From: Pseudomonas marginalis
GTDB lineage: Bacteria > Pseudomonadota > Gammaproteobacteria > Pseudomonadales > Pseudomonadaceae
Direction: 5' to 3'
Length of the DNA: 64,000 nt
Assembly (NCBI RefSeq): GCF_024169655.1
Contig: NZ_JALJWV010000001.1
Span: 935,001-999,000 of the forward strand
Positions 1 to 7,785 of the stretch are shown here, in pieces (positions within the stretch are counted from its first letter, which is position 1; each line of letters starts with the position of its first letter). A program made the translations under genes and the position numbers. Below the pieces are notes generated by a model, which was not told the origin of the DNA, did not search any database, and saw nothing but the letters and a program-made list of their open reading frames with translations.

Positions 1-605
1 GCGCCGCAACCGAAGTCCAGCAGGTGGCCACTGGGCAGTTTGTCCAAGTGTTCCAGCAACAATTCGGTGCCGCGATCCAGGCGGCCATGGCTGAATACGC
101 CCGGCAGGCTCACCACTTTCAGCGGCCCTTCGGCCAGCGGCACTTCGAAGACCTGCGCCAGGCTCTCCAGCTCAACCGCTTGCGGCGCGTTGGCCACGGT
201 GACCTGCCACAACTGGCAGTGGCGTGCGTTATCGAGTTTGCGCGGTTTGCCGAAGGGGATCATCTGCTTGGCGGCGCTTTCGATACCGCCTTTTTTCTCC
301 CCCACCAGAAACAGCTCGGCGTCGGGCAGGCGCGCGGCCACGGCGTTGAGCAGGTAGTCGGTCAGGTCCTTGGACTTGGGCAGGAAGATCACTGCCGCAT
401 CAAACGCGCGCTGCGGCACATTCACGCCGAACTGGCTGCGCTCGGGGAAACGTGCGTCGAGCGCCGCCTGGTCACCGGCATGCCAGCACCAGCCATGCGC
501 ATTGGGCAGGCGGCCGAGCAAATCGTCGGCGGGTAACCCCACGAGCAGCAGGTTGCCTTGAAAAAGTTCGGCCTGACGAAGCAGTACTTCACTGCGCGGA
601 TCCAT
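1..605 (-). CDS. rsmC: 16S rRNA m2G1207 methyltransferase RsmC, N-terminal part (cut by window edge)
   Basis: The minus-strand frame stays open from an ATG at 605 to the window edge, giving about 201 residues that begin [11 protein letters not shown]. This matches the N-terminal pseudo-methyltransferase half of RsmC, which methylates G1207 of 16S rRNA within the 30S subunit using SAM. The last visible residues, LLDFGCGA, are the start of the SAM-binding motif I of the catalytic half, so the active domain lies outside the window. A good ribosome site (AAGGAG) sits just before the ATG. It follows the 2-hydroxyacid dehydrogenase gene by 30 bp on the same strand, so the two may be cotranscribed. 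RlmG is a paralogue with the same two-domain layout; the start and motif fit RsmC better. Confidence 0.85.
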   Translation of the reverse strand, partial: MDPRSEVLLRQAELFQGNLLLVGLPADDLLGRLPNAHGWCWHAGDQAALDARFPERSQFGVNVPQRAFDAAVIFLPKSKDLTDYLLNAVAARLPDAELFLVGEKKGGIESAAKQMIPFGKPRKLDNARHCQLWQVTVANAPQAVELESLAQVFEVPLAEGPLKVVSLPGVFSHGRLDRGTELLLEHLDKLPSGHLLDFGCG

Positions 606-635
606 GGTCTGCTCCTTGAAAAGGGGCGCAGTTTA

Positions 636-1601
636 TCAACTGACGACGCGCAGCGGGGCGCCGCTGAAAAAGCCGCGGGCGTTTTCCGCCAGTTGACCGA
701 CGATCCGCTGTCGCGCTTCGCGACTGCCCCAGGCATTGTGGGGCGTAACGATCAAGCGCGGGATGTCGTCGGCCAGCAGCGGGTTGCCATGCACCGGGGG
801 TTCGACGCTCAGCACATCGGTCGCCGCGCCGCCCAGGTGCCCATTGCGCAAGGCATCGGCCAGGGCCTGTTCGTTGATCAAGCCACCGCGCGCAGTGTTG
901 ACGATAAACGCGCCGGGCTTGAGTAGCGCCAGTTCGCGGGCGCCGATCAAGTCGCGGGTGTGTTCGTTGAGCGGGCAGTGCAGCGTCAACGCGTCGACCT
1001 GCGCCAGCAGTTCATCCAGCGGCACGCGATCGGCGCGGGCAGGGCGCCCGGGAATAGCGCCGAGTATGACGCGCATGCCGAAGGCTTCGGCCAGCCGCGC
1101 GACGGCGCTGCCCAGTTCGCCATGGCCCAGCAGGCCGAGGGTTTTGCCTTCGAGTTCGACGATGGGGTGATCCAGCAGGCAGAACTGCTTGGCCTGTTGC
1201 CATTTGCTGGCCTTCACGTCCCGCTGATAGTCGTTCAAACGCGTCGCCAGGTTCAGCAGCAGCATGATCGTATGCTGCGCCACCGACGGTGTGCCGTAGC
1301 CCTGGCAGTTACTCACGGTGACACCATGGGTGCGGGCGGCTTCAAGGTCGACGTTATTGGTGCCGGTGGCTGACACCAGGATCAGCTTGAGCTCGGGGCA
1401 GGCCGCCAAGGTTTCGCTGTTGAGCGCAATCTTGTTGCTGATGGCGACTTGGGCGCCTTGCAGGCGTTCGAGCACATTCTGCGGCGTGGTCTGCTCAAAC
1501 AGCTGCAGGTCGCTGAAGCAGTTTCGCAACTCGCTGAGGTCGAGGTCCCCCAAGTCGAGGGATGGGTGATCGAGGAAGACGGCGCGGCGATTGTTCGTCA
1601 T
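636..1601 (-). CDS. D-2-hydroxyacid dehydrogenase, HprA-like (probable glycerate dehydrogenase)
   Basis: This 321-residue NAD(P)-dependent dehydrogenase interconverts a 2-hydroxy acid and its 2-keto acid in the cytoplasm. The nucleotide-binding glycine motif reads GLLGHGELG near the middle. The catalytic set of the family is visible: Arg in NTARGGL, Glu in SVEPP and His in TPHNAWG. Length is normal for glycerate/hydroxypyruvate reductases. ATG at 1601 is preferred over the TTG one codon upstream because AAAGG lies about 8 bases before it. It is the likely first gene of a pair with rsmC and is divergent from the LysE-type gene. Substrate cannot be fixed from sequence; HprA-type glycerate dehydrogenase is the best guess. 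A second, different member of this family lies at 51701-52675. Confidence 0.85.
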   Translation of the reverse strand: MTNNRRAVFLDHPSLDLGDLDLSELRNCFSDLQLFEQTTPQNVLERLQGAQVAISNKIALNSETLAACPELKLILVSATGTNNVDLEAARTHGVTVSNCQGYGTPSVAQHTIMLLLNLATRLNDYQRDVKASKWQQAKQFCLLDHPIVELEGKTLGLLGHGELGSAVARLAEAFGMRVILGAIPGRPARADRVPLDELLAQVDALTLHCPLNEHTRDLIGARELALLKPGAFIVNTARGGLINEQALADALRNGHLGGAATDVLSVEPPVHGNPLLADDIPRLIVTPHNAWGSREARQRIVGQLAENARGFFSGAPLRVVS

Positions 1602-1685
1602 CAACTGTACCTTTTGTGACAGGGTTCGAAGGCGTAATCTACCGAGCCTATCAGATGAAATAATCTGTTACTTAATGGAGTGAGT

Positions 1686-2318
1686 ATGTACGTCGCCGAG
1701 TTTTTGACCGTGGCCCTGATTCACCTGTTGGCGGTAGCCAGCCCCGGCCCGGATTTCGCGGTGGTGGTCCGCGAAAGTGTCACCCACGGCCGCCGCGCCG
1801 GGACCTGGACCGCATTGGGCGTGGGTTCGGCGATTTTCCTGCACGTGGGGTACTCGTTGCTCGGCATCGGCTTGATCGTGTCCCAGTCCATCGTGCTGTT
1901 CAACGCGCTGAAATGGGCGGCGGCGGCTTACCTGCTGTACATCGGCTTCAAGGCCCTGCGCGCACAGCCGGCCAAGCCTGCCGCTGAAGGCGAACTGCAC
2001 CGCGAAGTCGGCGAACGCACCCCACGCGGGGCATTTACCGCAGGCTTTGTGACTAACGGTTTGAACCCCAAGGCCACGTTGTTCTTCCTGTCGCTGTTTA
2101 CCGTGGTGATCAACCCGCACACACCGCTGGCGGTGCAGGCGGGTTATGGCGTGTACCTGGCGGTGGCCACGGCGCTGTGGTTCTGCCTGGTGGCGATGTT
2201 GTTCAGCCAGCAGCGGGTGCGTGCAGGGTTTGCGCGGATGGGGCATTGGTTTGATCGGACGATGGGGGCGGTGTTGATTGCGATTGGGGTGAAGTTGGCG
2301 TTTACCAGTATGAAATGA
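1686..2318 (+). CDS. LysE/RhtB-family amino-acid exporter
   Basis: This 210-residue inner-membrane protein has about six hydrophobic segments, typical of the LysE/RhtB exporters that pump amino acids or homoserine-lactone-like compounds out of the cell. The signature SPGPDFAVV near residue 20 is the conserved N-terminal motif of the family, and the second conserved block, GFVTNGLNPKA, is present around residue 120. The ATG at 1686 is chosen over a GTG two codons upstream because GGAG at 1677-1680 is correctly spaced for it. It is divergent from the dehydrogenase gene, with about 84 bp for the two promoters, and convergent with the lipoprotein gene downstream. Substrate is unknown. Confidence 0.9.
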   Translation: MYVAEFLTVALIHLLAVASPGPDFAVVVRESVTHGRRAGTWTALGVGSAIFLHVGYSLLGIGLIVSQSIVLFNALKWAAAAYLLYIGFKALRAQPAKPAAEGELHREVGERTPRGAFTAGFVTNGLNPKATLFFLSLFTVVINPHTPLAVQAGYGVYLAVATALWFCLVAMLFSQQRVRAGFARMGHWFDRTMGAVLIAIGVKLAFTSMK

Positions 2319-2411
2319 GTCGAACTCTCTTACGACCGGCACCAAGATGGAATATGGTTTTGTCCTTGGCGGAACCAGCGGGTTCGAAAGCCATTTTTTG
2401 TATAGGCGGCA

Positions 2412-3482
2412 TCACCATCTCCTGTTGGGGAAATCGACTTCACGTACTGGATGGGCGCTTTCCGGTAAAGGGTCGGTAAGCCCCTCGACATCTGTCTTCT
2501 CCTCGAATATTTGACCGTTGTTACCGACCAGCCTATAGCTATACGAAGGCAGTCTTTTCCCCCATTCGTCCACAATGAGGTAGCGCCCAAACCCGGGCTT
2601 ATCCGGTTCTGGGAGCCAGTCGGGTAACAGCTGCGGGCGGGGGTCCAGACAATCGGCATAACGCCAGCGTGAAAAACACTCGGGCGCGCGTCCTGTGCGC
2701 AGGCTTTGTAGTTTCCAGAAGTCTGGCGTCGATTGACCATCTGCCACGACACTACCATCGGGATAGGTGAAAGCGGTGTGGTTTCCCTCCTTTTTTTCCT
2801 TTGGCCCCGCCGAATAAACTATGAAATCGGAATGTATGACTGGTTCGAAATATACCTGCCGCGCCTGTAATGCTTGGTAACTGAGGTAAATGCTGCCCTC
2901 GCCGGCCAAGCCCACAGTTTTTTTGTAAGGCCCCAAAAACTCTTCATCGACCCAAGGGTAGTAATCCTTCTTGATCGTCAGATCGCCTTCAACCTTGATA
3001 TCAGCCCCACCCCGTGGCGAGTCGTTGTAGTCAAATATCACAACCACGCCCCCGCCTCCCCCAGAGGTCACATTCTCGCCAAAACGCGTCGGATCGGCAT
3101 AAACCACGCCAAAGGTCACATTCGCCAAATGCCAGCGGCACGCGCCACCGCCATCTTTCGGTAGTTCCACTTGGTAGAGATCACTCTGCCCCTGGCGCTC
3201 CAGTTCCTTGTAAACCGAGTGATGACCATCCCGTTCAGTGCGCTGGCCGCTGGCGCCGTAGTCGACACGCTTACAAATGGGTGAGCGATACATCACCCAC
3301 ATAGTTTCGGTTTTCAGCTCCTTGGGCAGTTTCACGGTGACGGTTATTTTTTCGCTGTTAGCAGGCGGGGCCAGGCTGTGGTCCTGACGGCATCCACTGA
3401 GACTGAAAAACATCGCGCACACAACCGTGAGCAGGCGGAGGAACCGGATTTCGTCCTTTCGCGTGTGAATAGGCTTAACCAT
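2412..3482 (-). CDS. Lipoprotein, putative immunity protein of the adjacent lipase effector (Tli-like)
   Basis: This 356-residue protein has a lipoprotein signal peptide: a basic start, a hydrophobic stretch at 14-28 and the lipobox LSGC with the acylated Cys at 31, so it should be anchored facing the periplasm. I do not recognise the middle. It is rich in aromatic and charged residues with a GGGGG run near 141-145. Residues about 300-356 form a small beta module, with LIVDEWGKRL, YRLV and TDVEG, resembling the N-terminal module of the lipase next door. The ATG at 3482 is chosen because it overlaps the lipase stop codon (8-nt overlap), indicating translational coupling. Periplasmic lipoproteins directly after T6SS phospholipase genes are usually immunity proteins (established for Tle/Tli pairs); here that is inference from position and topology. 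Confidence 0.65.
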   Translation of the reverse strand: MVKPIHTRKDEIRFLRLLTVVCAMFFSLSGCRQDHSLAPPANSEKITVTVKLPKELKTETMWVMYRSPICKRVDYGASGQRTERDGHHSVYKELERQGQSDLYQVELPKDGGGACRWHLANVTFGVVYADPTRFGENVTSGGGGGVVVIFDYNDSPRGGADIKVEGDLTIKKDYYPWVDEEFLGPYKKTVGLAGEGSIYLSYQALQARQVYFEPVIHSDFIVYSAGPKEKKEGNHTAFTYPDGSVVADGQSTPDFWKLQSLRTGRAPECFSRWRYADCLDPRPQLLPDWLPEPDKPGFGRYLIVDEWGKRLPSYSYRLVGNNGQIFEEKTDVEGLTDPLPESAHPVREVDFPNRRW

Positions 3483-5514
3483 AGGTTTTCTCGTAATAAG
3501 CTTTTGGGTCGGCAATGGCGTTAAAGCGCTGCAGCGCCTCGGCGCCACCTGCTACTTGCTGGGTGATATGCAGGGCTTGGTCTACCAGACGCTGTAAGTC
3601 GAGGAACACGCGATTGCGGGCCAGTTCGTCCTCGTGAATGCTCGCGTAGTAATCCTTTAGCTGTTGTTCGAACTTGCGCCGTTGGACCTGTCGCTCCAGC
3701 AATGGATCGCGCTCGGCGTCAATCGATTCCAGTAATTGGTTATGGATATAGGGTTGGTATTGCGACATGAAGTGATCGCCAATACGCGGCATTCGCCCCG
3801 TCGTCGGGTTGCTGTAGCGAGGGAAGAACCGGGCACGACTTTCGGCGTTCAGCGACGTGTTCAGGCACTGCGTGGCCTGCTCGACTTGCTGGTCACCGTC
3901 CTCGCTCAGGCTGGGGACCAAATACAGCTTGGCTTTTTCCGGCAGTTCGTAGGCGATAGTGCTGCGATAAGGCGTGCCATCGGGTTTGCGGTAAGCGGGG
4001 TATGGTGTGATCTCCTGTTGCTGGTGTTGCTCGGCCCGGAAAAACATGGCGATCTCACCGTGATGGCTGAACGGGTCTTCATGTTTGAATACTGCGCTGG
4101 AGACGGCTTGACGTAGCGACCAACTAAACCCGGCGAGCAGGCCGACAGGGCCATAGGCGTCATATAGGTAATTGTCCAACGCGGCCTCGGGGGGGACGCG
4201 AGGAATGGCGTCCATGTCATTGACATGGCGAAAGTGCCATAAGTCGCCCAAAAACTGTACGGCGTGGAGGGTGAAGGTGCGGGGCATGCCGTAGGTGTAG
4301 AGCAGGGGGTTATGGTTTTTCAGCGAGGCCGCGTGGATGAGGCCGAGGGCGCCGCCCAGGCTATGGCCGCAGATGAACAATTTTTTATCGCGAACACCAC
4401 CAAGAATCGTCTTGCCAAAATCAGTATCAAAAACTCTTCTCGCTACCTCAAATGCATCGCGAAAGCCAAGGTGCACACTGCCCACAGCAGTAAGGTCAGG
4501 GCAAGGAACCTTAGGCTCGCAAACCGCAGCGATCTCCGGTTTCACAGGACGAAAGGTCGCATCGGTGATGAGGTCAGCAAGCCCTTCCATCTCAGTGCCA
4601 CGCCAAGCCACCAACACTTGGGAAACACTGATAGCGTAAAACAACTGGGTATGACCTTCCGGCACGTCTGCCTTAGCGGTATCCAAGGCTTTGATCGTCA
4701 AATAACGATCACTGAAAGGCACATCAACCACCACACATGGCCATGCCTGGCCGTTATCCCAAACCCGAGGTGTACGTGACAAATCCAGGCATTGCTGCTC
4801 GAAAAACTCGTTGACGGAACCCAGTTCGCGTTCATCCCGCGTGCTATACGCCAGAATACTCATCAACCCCAGGTTGTAGGCATTGACCAGGCTGTACCCA
4901 GACTGGTGATGCAACATCAGAGACCAGGCGCGAAATGGGCAGACTTCCAGCACATGACGACGGTCCAGTTCATCGCCACTGACGGTGAAGCCGTTGAACT
5001 TTCGTTCCGGGAAATGAAACGCCGGTAGCTGATTCGAATCATTCAAGGGGGGCTGGAATGTTGGTTGTCGGTCACATAATTGACCGATTCGTAGATAGTG
5101 GTAGCAGCGCCCCGCAGCCAGCGCCTGCTTCTCAATCGGCGAAAAGCCTGAGCGTTGCGGGCCATACAGCGGTGTACGATCCCCGATAACCGGTCGAGGC
5201 GGCTCCGCGCGCTCAGCACGCAAACGACGCGTTTGCAGTTGATCGGCCAAAGGGTTGGCCTCCATCAACAACGTGATAGGCAGCGGATGCAAGCCCTCGA
5301 TGCGAATCACACCCTCGGCATCGCTTTGGCCAAGAAACTCCGGCACAACACGCTCACGAGTGGCCTCATTCACCGCACGGTAAGGCAGGTTCGCCAGGGG
5401 CTCGCCCTGCTCATCCAGCAATTGGAACTCTATCCAATGCCGTTTCTGTTTTCCGCCGATGAAATCCTTGTTCGGGTTGAGTGTGTCCGTGCGGTGCATG
5501 GGATCGTTGTGCAT
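3475..5514 (-). CDS. Class-3 lipase, putative orphan type VI secretion phospholipase effector
   Basis: This 679-residue protein has no signal peptide. Residues about 27-90 form a transthyretin/Ig-like module (IEFQLLDEQGEPL, YRAV, SDAEG) of the kind found on VgrG tails and T6SS cargo. Residues about 200-490 form a fungal-lipase-type (class 3) alpha/beta hydrolase: VAWRGTE at 302-308, nucleophile elbow GHSLGG with Ser385, Asp in NDMDAIPRVPP (probably D435) and His in SHHGE (H484 or H485). The last 130 residues are charged and probably helical. Start ATG 5514 has AAAGGA upstream. The gene overlaps the downstream lipoprotein gene by 8 nt. Known T6SS lipases (Tle families) attack phospholipids in the periplasm of rival cells. 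No vgrG, hcp or PAAR gene is nearby, so secretion is inference; a housekeeping lipase is less likely given the partner gene. Confidence 0.75.
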   Translation of the reverse strand: MHNDPMHRTDTLNPNKDFIGGKQKRHWIEFQLLDEQGEPLANLPYRAVNEATRERVVPEFLGQSDAEGVIRIEGLHPLPITLLMEANPLADQLQTRRLRAERAEPPRPVIGDRTPLYGPQRSGFSPIEKQALAAGRCYHYLRIGQLCDRQPTFQPPLNDSNQLPAFHFPERKFNGFTVSGDELDRRHVLEVCPFRAWSLMLHHQSGYSLVNAYNLGLMSILAYSTRDERELGSVNEFFEQQCLDLSRTPRVWDNGQAWPCVVVDVPFSDRYLTIKALDTAKADVPEGHTQLFYAISVSQVLVAWRGTEMEGLADLITDATFRPVKPEIAAVCEPKVPCPDLTAVGSVHLGFRDAFEVARRVFDTDFGKTILGGVRDKKLFICGHSLGGALGLIHAASLKNHNPLLYTYGMPRTFTLHAVQFLGDLWHFRHVNDMDAIPRVPPEAALDNYLYDAYGPVGLLAGFSWSLRQAVSSAVFKHEDPFSHHGEIAMFFRAEQHQQQEITPYPAYRKPDGTPYRSTIAYELPEKAKLYLVPSLSEDGDQQVEQATQCLNTSLNAESRARFFPRYSNPTTGRMPRIGDHFMSQYQPYIHNQLLESIDAERDPLLERQVQRRKFEQQLKDYYASIHEDELARNRVFLDLQRLVDQALHITQQVAGGAEALQRFNAIADPKAYYEKTYG

Positions 5515-5770
5515 AGCGGTCCTTTAGCGATGGGTGCGACGAAAGTCCAAAGCGTAAAGAGTTGCTATCCGTGACGAATGTCGGAAGGTTCGCCTTTCAG
5601 CGAAGGGTGCTTCCTGATCTTATTTGCTTATGTCCCGAAGCGGATACTGGCGCAAAGCTAGCATTCACAGGAGGCTGCAAATCATTCCTTTGGCTGATTT
5701 GGCCGGCACCTAACGTCTCTACAGTGCAGGTCTTCAAGCCAAGACCGTGCAGTCATAAAAAGGGATTCGT

Positions 5771-7453
5771 ATGTTGCAGACCCGTGTTATCCCGCCCGCC
5801 GAAGGTGCGTACCAATATCCGCTGTTGATCAAACGCCTGCTGATGTCCGGGGCCCGTTACGAGAAGACCCGGGAAATCATCTACCGCGACAAGCTGCGCT
5901 ACACCTATCCGACCCTGATCGAGCGGGTCGCGCGCCTGGCCAATGTGCTCACTGACGCCGGGGTCAAGGCCGGTGATACCGTCGCTGTGATGGACTGGGA
6001 CAGCCACCGTTACCTGGAATGCATGTTCGCGATCCCGATGATCGGCGCGGTGATCCACACCATCAACGTGCGCCTGTCGCCGGAACAGATTCTCTACACC
6101 ATGAACCACGCCGAGGACCGCTTTGTGCTGGTCAACAGCGAGTTCGTGGGGCTTTACCAGGCGATTGCCGGGCAGCTCACCACCGTCGACAAAACGTTGT
6201 TGCTGACCGATGCGGCCGAGAAAACCGCTGAGCTGCCGAACCTGGTGGGGGAGTACGAAACCCTGCTGGCCGCCGCCAGCCCGAAGTACGATTTCGAGGA
6301 TTTTGACGAAAATTCTGTCGCCACCACCTTCTATACCACCGGCACCACCGGCAACCCCAAGGGGGTGTACTTCACCCATCGCCAATTGGTGCTGCACACC
6401 ATTGGCGTGGCGACCATCATGGGCAGTGTCGACAGCGTGCGCCTGCTGGGCACCAACGACGTGTATATGCCGATCACGCCGATGTTCCATGTGCATGCCT
6501 GGGGCCTGCCGTATGTGGCGACCATGCTGGGCCTGAAACAGGTCTACCCCGGGCGTTACGATCCGGAATACCTGGTGGAGCTGTGGCGCAAGGAGAAGGT
6601 CACCTTCTCCCACTGTGTGCCGACCATCCTGCAAATGGTGCTCAACGCCAAGGCCGCCCAGGGTGTGGACTTTGGCGGCTGGAAAATCGTCATCGGCGGC
6701 AGCGCCCTCAACCGCACGCTGTATGAAGCGGCCAAGGTCCGTGGGATTCAGCTGACCGCTGCGTATGGCATGTCCGAGACCGGGCCGCTGGTGTCCTGCG
6801 CCCATCTTAACGATGAGCTGATGGCCGGCACCGAAGACGAGCGCACCAGTTACCGCATCAAGGCCGGTGTGCCCGGGCCCTTGGTGGAAGCGGCGATCAT
6901 CGACAGCGACGGCCATTTCCTGCCTGCCGATGGCGAGTCTCAGGGCGAGTTGGTGTTGCGTGCGCCGTGGCTGACCGAGGGCTACTACAACGAGCCGCAA
7001 AAGGGCGCCGAGCTGTGGGAAGGTGGCTGGATGCACACCGGCGACGTGGCGACCCTCGACGCGTTTGGGGTGATCGATATCCGCGACCGCATCAAGGACG
7101 TGATCAAGACCGGCGGCGAGTGGGTCTCGTCCCTGGCCCTTGAAGACCTGGTCAGCCGCCACCCGGCGGTACGCGAAGTAGCGGTGGTGGGCATCGCCGA
7201 CCCGCAGTGGGGCGAGCGCCCGTTTGCCTTGCTGGTGGTGCGTGATGGCCATGTGATAGGGGCTCGCGAGCTCAAGGAACACCTCAAGCCGTTCGTGGAA
7301 TTGGGCCACTTGAGCAAGTGGGCGATTCCAAGCCAGATCGCCATTGTTACTGAAATTCCCAAGACCAGTGTCGGCAAGCTCGACAAAAAACGTATCCGCA
7401 TCGACATCATTGAATGGCAGGCCAACAACAGTACGTTCCTGTCCACCCTTTGA
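5771..7453 (+). CDS. Medium/long-chain fatty-acid--CoA ligase, AlkK-like
   Basis: This 560-residue member of the ANL adenylating superfamily activates a carboxylic acid with ATP and joins it to CoA in the cytoplasm. The P-loop-like motif YTTGTTGNPKGV (about residue 190) marks AMP binding. Also present are AAYGMSET, the hinge region TGDVATLDAFGVIDIRDRIKD, and the C-terminal lysine in SVGKLDKK. The N-terminal sequence and length are those of AlkK-type ligases for medium-chain fatty acids. ATG at 5771 follows AAGGGA. It is followed on the same strand by the DUF1302, DUF1329 and LuxR-family genes, a grouping I recall from other pseudomonads, which suggests a fatty-acid-like or hydrophobic substrate. 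Chain-length specificity cannot be read from sequence. Confidence 0.88.
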   Translation: MLQTRVIPPAEGAYQYPLLIKRLLMSGARYEKTREIIYRDKLRYTYPTLIERVARLANVLTDAGVKAGDTVAVMDWDSHRYLECMFAIPMIGAVIHTINVRLSPEQILYTMNHAEDRFVLVNSEFVGLYQAIAGQLTTVDKTLLLTDAAEKTAELPNLVGEYETLLAAASPKYDFEDFDENSVATTFYTTGTTGNPKGVYFTHRQLVLHTIGVATIMGSVDSVRLLGTNDVYMPITPMFHVHAWGLPYVATMLGLKQVYPGRYDPEYLVELWRKEKVTFSHCVPTILQMVLNAKAAQGVDFGGWKIVIGGSALNRTLYEAAKVRGIQLTAAYGMSETGPLVSCAHLNDELMAGTEDERTSYRIKAGVPGPLVEAAIIDSDGHFLPADGESQGELVLRAPWLTEGYYNEPQKGAELWEGGWMHTGDVATLDAFGVIDIRDRIKDVIKTGGEWVSSLALEDLVSRHPAVREVAVVGIADPQWGERPFALLVVRDGHVIGARELKEHLKPFVELGHLSKWAIPSQIAIVTEIPKTSVGKLDKKRIRIDIIEWQANNSTFLSTL

Positions 7454-7461
7454 TGCCCTTC

Positions 7462-7483
7462 GCCGTGCCCGTTCGGGCACGGC
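7462..7483 (+). terminator. Hairpin after the acyl-CoA ligase gene
   Basis: Perfect inverted repeat GCCGTGCCCG/CGGGCACGGC with a two-base centre, starting 8 bases after the stop codon. No U-tract follows, so it may be a weak terminator or an mRNA-stabilising hairpin rather than a strong Rho-independent terminator. Confidence 0.45.
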
Positions 7484-7604
7484 AATGCTCTATCTCGCGG
7501 CTTCACTTGTGATTTTCCGATTTTCAGCCATCCTTGCCGCGTCGGCCTTCGTCGACGTGGCGAAAGGGCTGTGGCAGACGGGTCGGTGATGCAAATCACA
7601 CTTT

Positions 7605-7645
7605 AGAGGGATCAAGCGGTACCCCCTGCTGGCTATAGTCCCTCT
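7605..7645 (+). promoter_or_regulatory. Possible promoter/operator upstream of the DUF1302 gene
   Basis: The 332-bp stretch 7454-7785 has no gene. It holds a -10-like hexamer TATAGT at 7634-7639, flanked by an inverted pair AGAGGGA (7605-7611) and TCCCTCT (7639-7645) 27 bases apart. The arrangement would suit a regulated promoter, perhaps under the MalT-like regulator encoded at 11265-13994. There is no clear -35 element, which would be usual for an activator-dependent promoter. Inference only. Confidence 0.35.
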
Positions 7646-7785
7646 CAGAGTTTTTCAAGGATGTTGCGCTTCGAGCCACGGGGGCTCGGTTGCCGGGGCG
7701 GCATTGGAATCGTTGTATTCCGGCCGTTACATGCATCACAGAAAGAACTCACTGCCATAACAATAATGCACATGGAGTAGCGTCG

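Noticed and set aside
5753..7480. Long open frame on the minus strand opposite the acyl-CoA ligase gene
   Set aside because: It is a mirror of high-GC codon use; it is Gly/His/Arg-rich with no domain, and the plus-strand frame has full family motifs.
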